Assembly (NCBI GenBank): GCA_000444245.1
Contig: ATSW01009492.1
Location: forward strand, 1 to 21,861
Direction of reading: 5' to 3'
From: Botryllus schlosseri
Taxonomy: Eukaryota; Chordata; Ascidiacea; Stolidobranchia; Styelidae
Length of the DNA stretch: 21,861 nt
The position numbers and the translations under genes are program-made. Of the stretch, positions 1 to 8,565 are shown piece after piece. The first letter of the stretch is position 1. Each line of letters starts with the position of its first letter. Below the pieces are notes generated by a model. That model was not told where the DNA came from and ran no database searches. It saw only the letters and a program-made list of their open reading frames with translations.

Positions 1-496
1 GTCAAAATGTGTAACGGCTCGAGATGACTTGTGACTCGAAGGTAGTGACTTGATACCAACACTGCATATAGTTCACAAGTTCAAATGACATCACGAGCTG
101 GTTCATCTACTAACGTAATTGTGGCGCGAGGGCTCTTAATAATCTTCGTGTCCACGCCGCAAAATACCAATTATTGTTCGTGAATTCAAGTGACAGCCAA
201 TATAGTCGTTAGCTACCGAGGCTGACTCAAGAATTCCTACCTTAGTGTTGGAGGTTTATCAAGGCCCGTCCTCGCTATCTCATCAGTGTAAGCGGCGCCC
301 TATAAAAATCCTATTCGGGCCGTGCTACAAGTCGGCAGTTACGGAATAAAAATGAAAAATGGCCTTGTGTAAATGACCATAGTAGTTGACAAACACCATG
401 AACACCTCAAGCAAACAAAGACAAACCATATTGAAGATCAACCTATTACCAATGCGTCTAATATCTCGAAGCTTTGCGTTTCATTTTGAGCGTCAT
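1..496. other. Non-coding stretch, no feature recognised
   Basis: I see no coding exon, RNA gene or terminal repeat here. The tandem repeat family that starts near 497 does not extend convincingly to the left. Confidence 0.5.
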
Positions 497-1250
497 CCTA
501 ATTGTTGATTGAAACTTACCGAAAATTGAATTGGACAAAAAGTCGTATTTTACGCAAAGTCGTGCATTTTGATCTTGAAAAAGTACGTAATTTCTCAACT
601 TTTTGATATTGACGTTAATATCATGATGTAAAATTTATCCAAATATATAACATATCCAAAGCAGAGGGCACGCCGTTACATTTTGGGTGTCCTAATTGTC
701 GATTGAAAATGAACGAAAATCGAATTGGACGAATAGTCGTATTTGACGCAAAATCGTGCATTTTGATCCTCAAAAAGTACGTAATTTCTCAACTTTTTGA
801 TATTATCGTGAATATCATGATGTAATGCTTATTTCAATATATAACATATCTGAAGCAGAGGGCACACCGTTACATTTTGGGTGTCGGAATTGTCGATTAA
901 AACTGACTGAAAAGTCATATTTGACGCAAAATTGTGCATTTTGATCTTGAAAAAGTACGCAATTTCTCAACTTTTTGATATTATCCTTAATATCATGATG
1001 TTATACTTATTCCAATATATAACATATCCGAAGTAAAGGGCACGCCGTTACATTTTGGGTGTCCTAATTGTCGATTGAAACTGACCGAAAATCGAATTGG
1101 ACGAAAAGTCGTATTTGACGCAAAATCGTGCGTTCTGACCTTAAAAAAGTAGGCTACATAAAAGCACGATGTAATAGTTTTCCGAATATATAAAATGCCC
1201 GAAGCAGAAGCAACGCCATTGCTTTTTTGTTCCAACTGTTTATTGAATAA
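497..1250. repeat. Four-unit tandem repeat, about 194-bp period
   Basis: Units start at about 497, 691, 885 and 1063, marked by 'cctaattgtcgattgaaa' or close variants. The spacings are 194, 194 and 178 bp. The third unit lacks about 16 bases of the 'atcgaattggacga' block. Units 1-3 each carry a short inverted repeat, gatatt-(6 nt)-aatatc, at 605-622, 799-816 and 977-994. The fourth unit has lost this part and is more diverged, ending near 'ttgaataatttataaaat'. Short open frames on either strand follow the repeat and are not genes. It is probably a local satellite or an internal array of a larger element. Confidence 0.85.
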
Positions 1251-1920
1251 TTTATAAAATGCTGTATTACAGTAGACCTATACTAAACACGAACATGACG
1301 TGAATCGCAATAATTGTAATCATTTATATTCTGATTTGCTGAAAACACATAGTGTGCAATGCGATGCAGGTGACCGGCAGGAAGATGTTGCTTTTACCTA
1401 TTATGGTATTTTAATCAAAATCGACTTGAGCCAATTGGCCGATGTAGCCTAACAGTGTTGGATAGGCTGTCTTTGTTAAATATTATTATTTTTACTTTTT
1501 TTCTCCTCGATGTCACATATAATTATTTGTGGAGTCATTTTCCGGGCCTCTCACCGCCGCAAGAAATAGTCACACACGGTGGAAAGGAACACAAATCAAC
1601 ATCTGATGCTTCGGCTACAGGCGAGAATCGAAATAGGTTCGCCTGCGTAGATTGCGTAGCGGCTGAAAATTTAGATGCCTACCTGGCGTTTGTAAAATGA
1701 AGCACTCCTTCAAGTTTCGATGACATATTGTATTGATCATACCGTTTGTGCCATTTATTGATAAAAGTCGTGTGTTTCAGTTCGTTTGCACTCCAAATCT
1801 GTCGCGAAATTGTTTTTCCGGTAATAATATTTGATTTTAGCACAAGTGAATCATTGCGACAATAATGATTCAGCAATTTCAGAAATATGACGTCAGCATT
1901 TTCTGGCAGAATCACAGTGG
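1251..1920. other. Non-coding stretch with weak open frames only
   Basis: An 81-codon plus-strand frame (1455-1700) and a 78-codon minus-strand frame (1679-1915) occur. Neither shows a recognisable domain, signal or splice context, so I do not call genes. One of them could be an exon of the unknown plus-strand gene whose possible last exon is at 2053-2233. Confidence 0.4.
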
Positions 1921-1924
1921 TCTA

Positions 1925-2003
1925 ACCCACCCTAATACCCCTCCACAATCCTAATATCTCCCACCCCCTCCACACCCTAATATGCCCTCAGCCCTAATCC
2001 CAA
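1925..2003. repeat. C-rich low-complexity tract with cctaat periodicity
   Basis: The plus strand is strongly C-rich, and 'cctaat' recurs at 1931, 1950, 1976 and 1993 with uneven spacing (19, 26 and 17). It is a degenerate minisatellite-like tract. It is too irregular to be an interstitial telomere array. Confidence 0.6.
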
Positions 2004-2052
2004 CTCAAAAAACAATTCATTTTTACGTTTAGAAATTTTCACATGTTCACAG

Positions 2053-2233
2053 GAAAATTGGTTTCATGATGATCACTTCTGGACGTGTGGAGAATAACGA
2101 AGAAGTGCCGATTAAAGATCTCTTTGAAAAGTTGACAAATGACAGTATCAGCAAAATTAGTTTGGGTACTCTTCAAGTTCACCATTTCGATACGATTGTG
2201 ATAAGACCCGGAATCGTCAATATTACTCTTTGA
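2053..2233 (+). CDS. Possible terminal exon of an unidentified gene (partial)
   Basis: An open frame runs to a TGA at 2231-2233. If the exon begins after the acceptor 'ttttcacatgttcacag' (AG at 2051-2052), it encodes 59 residues plus a split first codon. The peptide looks protein-like, with alternating charged and hydrophobic residues, for example EEVPIKDLFEKLTNDSISKI followed by SLGTLQVHHFDTIVI. The pattern of an amphipathic helix and then a G-x-L-x-V strand loosely recalls the C-terminal half of SEA-type extracellular domains. That is an impression, not an identification. No upstream exon was found with confidence. The exon lies on the strand opposite the CCP exons that begin about 250 bases to the right. 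A chance open frame remains possible. Confidence 0.35.
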
Positions 2234-2483
2234 TCAAACAAAAAATCAAACACACATCCATCGCCAGGGCCTGCATTAACATTTGAAGTTCAGTACACAC
2301 ATTGAGGGACATGATATAGTCTACCTAGAACTTTAATTCAATCATGGCTCATTATAGTTCATAAACTGCAAGCATGGTTATCTGTGACACAGTTGCGGTA
2401 ACCGCTAAGTTCTCGCTATAGCATTATACTCACAATTCAGCAAAAACCTTGTAATCACCAGATTTGCATATTTGCTATCTCAC

Positions 2484-2696
2484 CTTCACAAACAGGGGCA
2501 CTCTCCAAGTTCCAAATTGCAGTACTTCTGCTGTTTGCGATAAAATTGCAAGAAGCAGTCCACCTAATTGAATTGTGAGCAATTCTGTATCCCTCCTTGC
2601 ATGTGAGTCGGCATGAGCCGCCAACTTGCCCTTCAGAACATTGTAGTGTTTCGTAGTTTTTTTCCACAGGAACGTATTTGGAATCGCATTTCACTT
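2484..2696 (-). CDS. CCP/sushi module exon, second in transcript order (partial gene)
   Basis: This 213-bp exon (71 codons, phase 1 at both ends) encodes one complete CCP module with six cysteines. They lie in the contexts KCDS, LQCS, GSCR, LTCK, ASCN and PVCE, with GY after the fourth cysteine and IW before the last. Standard CCP modules have four cysteines, and the extra pair matches the selectin-type variant. The acceptor reads 'ttaatag' just before the exon, and the donor after 2484 is the strong 'gtgaga'. It follows the exon at 2764-2991 across a 67-bp intron (2697-2763). CCP modules are extracellular binding units of adhesion, complement-like and clotting proteins. Transcription runs leftward. 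A further exon would be expected below 2484, but I could not find one. Confidence 0.8.
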
Positions 2697-2763
2697 CTAT
2701 TAATATATAACAATATAAGATGAGATAATTGTCCTTTATGTATAACAGCTCTATAGACGAGAC

Positions 2764-2991
2764 CTTCACAAGAAGTTTCCATTGGATTCTTACTCCAAGA
2801 TGCGGTATTTTGATCCGCATCCAACTGACAACTTACAGTCATACTCCATTCATCACGAAAAGCAGGGTCAGAAAATCTGTAATTTGTTCGACATCCGATG
2901 CGACATTCTGATGCAATTGGTTGTGTACCAGTACAATGTCCAATAAAATACTGATGGCTACGGTTCAGCGCGAAGGGTTCACACTTGATGG
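2764..2991 (-). CDS. CCP/sushi module exon, first in transcript order (partial gene)
   Basis: This 228-bp exon (76 codons, phase 1 at both ends) encodes a second six-cysteine CCP module. The cysteine contexts are KCEP, GHCT, SECR, IGCR, VSCQ and TSCE, with a tryptophan (ASWSKNP) before the last. The acceptor 'cttcctttcaacag' ends at 2992, and the donor is 'gtctcg' at 2763, weaker than consensus. Spacing and residues around cysteines 2-4 resemble the next exon, consistent with tandem exon duplication. The frame stays open upstream to a methionine at 3067 with a hydrophobic run (LPWIIFLSTAI), so a signal-peptide first exon is an alternative. I prefer the splice acceptor because it sits at the usual phase-1 position a few residues before the first cysteine. 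The full protein and its name cannot be determined. Confidence 0.8.
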
Positions 2992-3428
2992 CTGTTGAAA
3001 GGAAGATGATCCATGGCAGTTTTGTGAGTTGTGATATCAAATACTTCTCGAACAACTTTTGATCCAAATTTTCAGTAGCGAGTACAATTTATTTTGTCTT
3101 CATTTTGTAAAATTGACCATATAAGGATTTGAAAATCCAGCAATATCCAGCATTGCATGAGAGAAAATAATCAACAAATGCGTTTGTTACGATGCCGTAT
3201 AATATCAAGATATGAAGTCTGCTACATAGGCATAAACGCATCTGCCACCGATTATTTCATCATTATTTCTCATTACCAAAAAATGGTAATCTCTCAGCCG
3301 TAGAAAATGTAGAGGCCAGAAAAAGTAATGAATCATATTCCCGCACACGGTTGTGTAACGATAATCCACCAGAGCAGTAGACGAGCGGGCTCTTGTGAAT
3401 TTGACATCTTTGCAAATTCTGCCAGGAC
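2992..3428. other. Presumed intron or intergenic DNA upstream of the CCP exons
   Basis: No further CCP module was recognised on the minus strand. An 81-codon minus-strand frame (3205-3450) contains two cysteines and aromatic residues. It has no family signature, and its start overlaps a transposon end, so it is not called. Confidence 0.4.
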
Positions 3429-3590
3429 TAGGGTTACCATATTTTGGCATCGGAAAAGGAGGACACTTTTTTCAAATCACTCAAGTTAATTTACCGAAAA
3501 TGAAAACAGCTGATTTTGAAATATTTTCTGGAAATCTTGCTGTGTTGACTAAAAAAAATGTCCTGGATTGCATAGCAAGGTGACTATTAC
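3429..3590 (+). mobile_element. Partial 'tagggttaccat' element, left end
   Basis: It begins 'tagggttaccatattttgg', followed by a 'cggaaaaggaggacac' block. The same succession recurs at 21748. Related ends bound the short element at 16875-17269. No matching right end was found nearby, so the right boundary is arbitrary. The element is non-coding, and small frames inside it are incidental. Confidence 0.55.
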
Positions 3591-4308
3591 ATGTGAGAAT
3601 GCTAAAAAAGGCAAGAAACAGTGGAGTAGGCAAGAGCATTTAGAAAGAGTATTGCAATTTGTAAAGTTATTTCAGGCGATTAATTAATAAGTAGCCTATG
3701 TTATGACCTCAACTAATATTGTATACTTTCAAACTATGTTCCTGGCTTAAAATCTTTTCAAACATCACATTTTTAATGCAAATAGTTTAAGAAAGTATTT
3801 CTAATTTTGAATTTTCATACAAAATGGCTTGATTTAAAATAACTGAAATCCATCCATTCGTATCAATCACCAGCGTCTGATGAGCTTACGTAGCACTACT
3901 ACACATGTATGACCAGACCGGGACGCTAACACTGACCAAGAGTAAGAGTTAATCATCTGAAGTGCTCCTTCAGACTTGATCATAGTAGAAAGTACGACAA
4001 ACATACGGTAACTATCTTTTCAACTACGACAAGCTATTTTCACAATGAGCATGAATCGATACACAATGCCAATCCTGGGGACACAATTCCTTGCACCCCC
4101 TAATGAAAATGCACTCTGGGGCTCGTACACATATACGTATCACAATGACCAGATACTGCAAAGATTGTAACATCTTAATATGTAGAGGTAAGGAGTAGTA
4201 GTGGGGTGACTCAAGTCAACTTTTTCCATTACTTGATTCCGCGAGTCAGAAATGTAGATTGACTCATAACTAAAAGGAAAATTTTCAATTTTTATTTCCT
4301 GTCAAACA
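3591..4308. other. Non-coding stretch, no feature recognised
   Basis: AT-rich DNA with no open frame of note, no terminal repeats and no RNA gene seen. It ends at the target duplication of the SPIN-like hAT element. Confidence 0.5.
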
Positions 4309-4316
4309 TACTAATC

Positions 4317-4605
4317 CAGTGGGTCTCAACCTTTTTTCAGTCACGCCCCCCTTATCGTCGTATCACAAAATCCAACGGGGATGCTAGCAACCCCAACAGA
4401 TTGTTTGATGGCATGGAAGGTTATGATTGTTGATGAGAGAATTCAAAAATATGAAAATCGGTCTATATATAGAGAAACACGTGTGAATTGGAGGTAAATC
4501 GCGCAGAGCGCGAAAAATATTTCTAGTAGACCGCTTCTTCGCGCCCCCCTTCGGAAGCTTTCACGCCCCGCAAGTGGGGCGCGCCCCCCAGGTTGAGAAC
4601 CACTG
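4317..4605 (+). mobile_element. Complete SPIN-like non-autonomous hAT element (289 bp)
   Basis: The left end is 'cagtgggtctcaacctttt' and the right end is 'ggttgagaaccactg', an imperfect inverted pair very like SPIN/Charlie-type hAT termini. It is flanked by perfect 8-bp direct repeats 'tactaatc' at 4309-4316 and 4606-4613, the hallmark of hAT insertion. It is too short to encode a transposase. The interior includes a 'cgcgcagagcgcgaaaaat' block (4500-4518) also seen in other hAT families here, and a GC-rich right part made of 'cgcccc' runs. The intact target duplication suggests fairly recent insertion. Confidence 0.92.
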
Positions 4606-4613
4606 TACTAATC

Positions 4614-5107
4614 GGTGTCGACCAAAATGTACCTGTACAAGGTCCATGGACAGATTGACACGCACATGTTTCCAACACGCCGGTGTGACTTGTAGGAGTA
4701 TCTGGAGTAATTGAACGATTGTGAGCCTGGTTTTACTCAGCTTTCACTGTTTCGTCATCAAGAACTTGACCGCCCCTTGGGGCGCGTGGAGGCATCTAAG
4801 GGGGAGGAGGGTGAAGCCACAGTCTACTGAAAGATTTTTCGCGGCTGGCACGCTCCTACATCTAGCCCTTAGTTTTTGCTTTGTGTATATCTCGAATTTC
4901 ATATTTGAGTATTCTCCCATCAATAACCATAACCTTCCATGCCATCATTTTACCCGTTGAGATTTCTAGGATTCTGGTGGCTCCTTTTATTATTTTGCAA
5001 TATGACAAAAACGGGGTCGCGAAATTTTTTACTATCATAAAGGTGGGCGTGTCCGCTGTCTCAGACTATGAGTAATCTATCGATAACGATGTATTTTTGT
5101 TCTATAG
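4614..5107. other. Non-coding stretch, possible degraded transposon pieces
   Basis: No gene seen. A segment near 4770-4850 ('ccgccccttggggcgcg') resembles the GC-rich right part of the neighbouring SPIN-like element and could be an older fragment. Confidence 0.35.
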
Positions 5108-5781
5108 CAGTGGTCGGGAACCTATGGCTCGCGAGCCGTATATGGCTCTTTTGGGTATAAGATATGGCTCTTTGCCGAATTTTGATTTGTGTACTCAATT
5201 TAACAATATTGCAGTGACTTATTAGTAAATTATCATCACAGCCAAATAATTATTCTCGTGGCAGTACAAACATGTCTTTGAAAGGTCAAGACTGATGTAT
5301 TCAGGGATAGGGGCTGCGATTCCCTCTTCAAAATCCTCAAATTTAAGTTGCTGTCGCGCAGGCGACCAATATCACTCCCTGATTCGATGTATACCCGCCT
5401 CGAAATCTTGGATTGCTCGATACCTTGATTGATCAAAGAGTATACAACACATTGTGACGCCTGTATGACAATGCAACCGTGGAAGTGACATTCACAATTA
5501 CAAATTCAAATTACAAACAACGCCATAGCTATCCACCTTTTTTATTGGTACTAAATATGCAAATTGCGTGATTTTGGGAGTAAAAATGTTCCAAATCTAC
5601 TCATTCATCAGAGAGGATAAATGTTTGATAGAAATAGGTGCATTGTGCAACTACTAATATTACCGATGAAATTCATTCATAAAGACTAAACGTCCATTTC
5701 CGGTAACTTTTCATATCCCTAATATTTGCGATTTCGCTGCTCATGTAAAGCCTGCTGGGGTGTTCTGGTTCTACAATTTAA

Positions 5782-6120
5782 ATCTTTCTTACGCAAGGTC
5801 CATTTGTGAAGGAGTTGTTAAGTAATTTTAGACTTTTATTCAAACAGAAAAAGCTGGGATTAGACCAAATATTTTATAACGATAACCTAAACAGGAACGA
5901 TTGGACAATACTAAGTATTCTAAAAAGACAAGTCATACAAACAAAACTAGGCCTAGATAAAGATAACGTAAAACTATCAAACACGAAAATAACTCTTAAA
6001 ACGACGACCAGAAAGATATTGAGGAAAATAAAAAAAAGACTGACTCATTTTCACTCACCAATAGAAGAAATCATCTTCAAAAATGAAATTGCTTTCATCG
6101 AAGATGAAAACAAACCCTGA
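5782..6120 (+). CDS. Lysine/asparagine-rich open frame, unrecognised, 5'-truncated
   Basis: An open frame from just after a stop at 5779-5781 to TGA at 6118-6120 gives about 112 residues with no obvious start codon. The first in-frame candidate is a GTG at 5806. It is rich in Lys, Asn, Ile and Leu, with segments such as LSNFRLLFKQKK and KITLKTTTRKILRKIKKRL. The basic, A-biased composition is typical of proteins from A-rich retroelements. I recognise no reverse transcriptase, endonuclease or zinc-finger motif. Its position, followed by about 300 bases of 3' sequence and a poly(A) run, suggests the C-terminal end of a retrotransposed reading frame. A host processed pseudogene is an alternative. 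Confidence 0.35.
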   Translation: MFLTQGPFVKELLSNFRLLFKQKKLGLDQIFYNDNLNRNDWTILSILKRQVIQTKLGLDKDNVKLSNTKITLKTTTRKILRKIKKRLTHFHSPIEEIIFKNEIAFIEDENKP

Positions 6121-6440
6121 CAACGCAAGAAGGAACGAAGAGAAAGACCGATGGAGAATGAAAGAGTAAGTATCGACAATCAAAGATAAAGAGCGGAAAA
6201 GAAGCTGCAACGGAAAGCAAGGAAAATTTCATGTGTATTTCATGTGTATTTCATGCAATTTTTCATGTGAATCTCGTGCGAAATATTTCATGCAATGTGA
6301 ATAAATGACGAAACTTTGTGTGTGACAGCTTGAACGGAAGACTCGAAATATATATTGTCTTTTCGTTGTTTATATTTATATTTCACGCTTTTCGACTACT
6401 CTAAGGCTCGCTGCGGCAGCCTACAAAAAAAAAAAAAAAA
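5782..6440 (+). mobile_element. Poly(A)-ended retrocopy of unknown family, nested in the hAT element
   Basis: An A-rich segment contains an open frame and ends in a run of 16 A at 6425-6440, just after 'ggcagcctac'. The 3' part repeats 'catgtgtatttcatg'-like units (about 6230-6295). Base composition is clearly unlike the flanking hAT DNA, and the A-tail is the mark of a target-primed retrotransposition product. No convincing target duplication was found, so the left edge is approximate. It could be the 3' end of a LINE or a processed transcript. Confidence 0.5.
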
Positions 6441-6712
6441 GGTATTTCACAAGAAAACTGTGATGACACAGAACACCACAAGGGTTGCATGATCAAAGAA
6501 GGTAACCAGCATGATTAGTACAAGTTTTTACAGAGAAAATATGGCGCACACGACAAATCCCATGTCATAGTGAGTTCGAAATAGTACTACCATGACGTCA
6601 TGAGTTTTCAATTGTGACGTAACAGCCGATCGTCTTGTATGGCTCTTTATGGGTTAACATGGAAAATATCGGGCCAATATGGCTCTTCGACGAAAAAGGT
6701 TCCCGACCACTG

Positions 6713-7248
6713 CACAACTCAGACAAACTGAGTTCCTATGTTAATGAGCCTGTTGGGTCATTGGGAACACTCAATTTATTCGTTCAGTAAGTATTTTTTC
6801 GGTTCAATATGCCACACTCATTTTGGTCATTGTGAGGAACACTTCTCGCAGGGATATATAGAGTTCTATATTTCCCTGACTTCTTGGTATGGAGCATGTG
6901 GCAAAAACATCCGTCTATTTTACGTAAAACACATCGGTAATATTAGTCATTAAACTTCGTCTGTTATATGAAACAAATTCTCCAAGATCAAGTAGCCTAA
7001 AAACCTTCAAAATTTAGCTAAGTAAGCTAATAGTATTAAAATCAGTTGAAAATGAACACCATATAACAAATGATTTGGTACTGCAGGGGGTTAGTCTTCA
7101 ATGTTCAAGCAGCGACTGACCTTATAGTGTACAACTGTACATTCAATCGCACCAGGCCTGGAGTAATGACAGGCAAGCAAGCGTCTGATACATCTCAAAT
7201 CTAGTTAGTCGTCGAAGTAGCAGGCCTACATAATGTACTAGAGGCATT
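6713..7248. other. Non-coding stretch, no feature recognised
   Basis: A 71-codon plus-strand frame (6738-6953) is rich in aromatic residues but has no family signature. No terminal repeats or RNA genes were seen. Confidence 0.45.
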
Positions 7249-7281
7249 GATCAATGATCGTTGATCATGATCAATTTGATC
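7249..7281. repeat. Cluster of five GATC tetramers in 33 bp
   Basis: GATC occurs at 7249, 7256, 7263, 7269 and 7278, with overlapping short palindromes such as 'tgatcatgatca'. Its function is unknown. It lies just left of the dispersed repeat copy at 7302. Confidence 0.6.
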
Positions 7282-7301
7282 ATGCATAGGCGCCAGTGAC
7301 T

Positions 7302-7324
7302 AACTATAGATAACTAACCTACGG
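7302..7324 (+). repeat. Copy of the arm of the palindrome at 13368
   Basis: The sequence 'aactatagataactaacct' and its immediate flanks match the left arm of the 36-bp palindrome at 13368-13403 over 23 bases. About 30 bases upstream both loci also share 'atcaatttga'. This suggests two copies of one dispersed repeat with an end at this motif. Confidence 0.55.
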
Positions 7325-7379
7325 TTAGGATTGAATGTCACGGCTATGTGCTTAAGTGCTATTCTGTTAACTGTGATTT

Positions 7380-7705
7380 GAGAATGAGAATGATAGTTTT
7401 GATCCTATTTCCTATTGAGGAAGTATTGAAACCTTGATTGGCCGTGTCGCAGCATACGAGACATAGTAAAAAGCTACGAACGTTACCGGAAAAAACACAT
7501 TTCCGAAGTCATGATCATCCCACAACATTGTCAAAAAGTGCATTGAAATCGGTACGGTCGAAAAAATACCAAAGTATCTGAAATGTGGTGGATAATAGGC
7601 ATTATGTTCTTTGTGATGGCATAAAAGTTATATCTATATAAACTTTCACATAGGTCATTCTGTTGTGGCGTCATAATGAGTGATCCTCGATTACTCGACT
7701 CGAAG
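7380..7705 (-). mobile_element. Reverse-oriented fragment of the 13813-15646 hAT family
   Basis: Read on the minus strand, this stretch follows the interior of the hAT element at 13813-15646, for example 'gtattttttcgacc', 'acttcggaaatg' and 'cgactcgagtaatcgagga'-like blocks in the same order. It lacks the 1.3-kb Tol2-like insertion of that copy. At the equivalent point it reads 'gttgtgggatgatcatgac' without interruption. Both termini are missing, so it is a partial, older copy. Confidence 0.8.
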
Positions 7706-8111
7706 CGTCGCAAGCGTGTACGTACAGTACACCAGTGACCAGTACCACCATTACGTAGTCGATTCTGCAAGGTGACAAAATCACGAAACTATATCAAGCA
7801 AACGGCCGGTACATGGCCCAGAAACGAATGGGGGTGAAAAAAGGAGGCGTGAAAATTTTGCAAATTCATCAAGGTAATATCTATTCAGTAGGGTTTTAAG
7901 CATATGCATTAATGCCTCTAATACAACAATCAGATCCGCTTCAATTTTGAACTTACTCATATGATGTATGTTAGCCTGACTGGACTGGACACATAGTAAG
8001 CAGCATGTTTAAGGATAAATACCTTGCGAATTATTTCTAAATCGCACAATTCACCAGCTAGTTTTGGGCGATACATGCTGACTAAGAATTGCTTGAGGAT
8101 TTATGGGTATG
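7706..8111. other. Non-coding stretch between transposon fragments
   Basis: No gene, RNA or clean terminal repeat seen. The LINE fragment that follows may extend slightly further left in diverged form. Confidence 0.4.
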
Positions 8112-8163
8112 CCGGAGTCAAAAGTGCACAAGTATAACACACGCGCGTCGACGAAGAACAACA
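8112..8163 (+). mobile_element. Short LINE fragment (C-terminal reverse transcriptase region)
   Basis: It matches the LINE at 17650-20289 on both sides of the DNA transposon that interrupts that copy. 'cggagtcaaaagtgcacaag' corresponds to 18848-18866, and 'acacgcgcgtc' onward corresponds to 19839 onward. In frame it reads VHKYNTRAS, the YNTR-containing tail usual in CR1/L2/Rex-type reverse transcriptases. It is cut off on the right by the hAT fragment at about 8164. Confidence 0.75.
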
Positions 8164-8460
8164 GCAGCACTTCTTCAGCCCCCAAAAAACGTTGATCCTG
8201 CCCCCCCCCCATATGGTGATAAACCCAAATTATGGCGGCCTTGGCCCTCCAGACCCCCATCCGTCTCTTCGTTTTTGCTCCAACATTTGTTATAGGCCTA
8301 CTGTTTGTATGGTGCAAAACAACGCGCGAAGCGCTAAATTATTTTCGAATTCATCATTCAATTGGCCAATATGATCGGGGAAATGCATATATATTGCTAT
8401 CAAATTTTTATCCTCCATCTCCCCACGCAATCAAATTTACTGGCAGAGCTCAGTAATTCT
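8164..8460 (+). mobile_element. Fragment of the 20364-21659 hAT family
   Basis: It matches the internal repeat unit of the hAT at 20364-21659: 'cagcacttc-tcagccccc', then 'ggtgataaa', then 'cgcgcgaagcgctaaat', then 'gcatatatattgctatcaa' and 'tttactggcagagct'. It lacks both 'cagggccgtaac' termini. A run of ten C lies in the middle. It abuts LINE sequence directly at its left edge. Confidence 0.75.
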
Positions 8461-8463
8461 AGT

Positions 8464-8565
8464 CTAAATTGGAAAAATCGTGAATCTCCAATTCTAATTC
8501 TAATCTAATTTGAAAAAAAAACTGTGTAGCTCTAATTCTTATTCTAATCTAATTCGGAAAAGCTG
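8464..8565 (+). repeat. Degenerate tandem repeat with attctaatctaatt core
   Basis: Two imperfect units (around 8490-8530 and 8533-8565) share 'attctaatctaatt' followed by an A-rich or 'cggaaaagc' end. The repeat is directly adjacent to the hAT fragment. Confidence 0.55.

Larger units (their letters stand above)
5108..6712 (+). mobile_element. Non-autonomous hAT with 'tatggctct' subterminal repeats (about 1.6 kb)
   Basis: The left end 'cagtggtcgggaacct' is matched exactly by the inverted right end 'ggttcccgaccactg' plus one further base. 'tatggctctt' occurs repeatedly near both ends (about 5150-5173 and 6639-6688), as expected of hAT subterminal motifs. The flanking 8-mers (ttctatag, cacaactc) do not match. 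Either the target duplication has decayed or the two ends belong to different copies. No transposase was recognised. The interior holds a poly(A)-ended insertion ending at 6440. Confidence 0.8.

Noticed and set aside
497-1250. CRISPR-like array
   Set aside because: The long units are similar throughout, with no short repeat and unique spacer organisation, and the context is eukaryotic.
1925-2003. Interstitial telomere repeat (CCCTAA)
   Set aside because: The cctaat words are irregularly spaced and separated by other C-rich sequence, not a six-base array.
3205-3450. Minus-strand frame of 81 codons next to the CCP exons, tested as a further exon
   Set aside because: No CCP cysteine pattern or other known domain, its start overlaps a transposon end, and no clear splice sites were seen.
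5236-5436. Minus-strand frame in the 5108 hAT as a transposase remnant
   Set aside because: It has no resemblance to the conserved hAT C-terminal dimerisation region in any frame.
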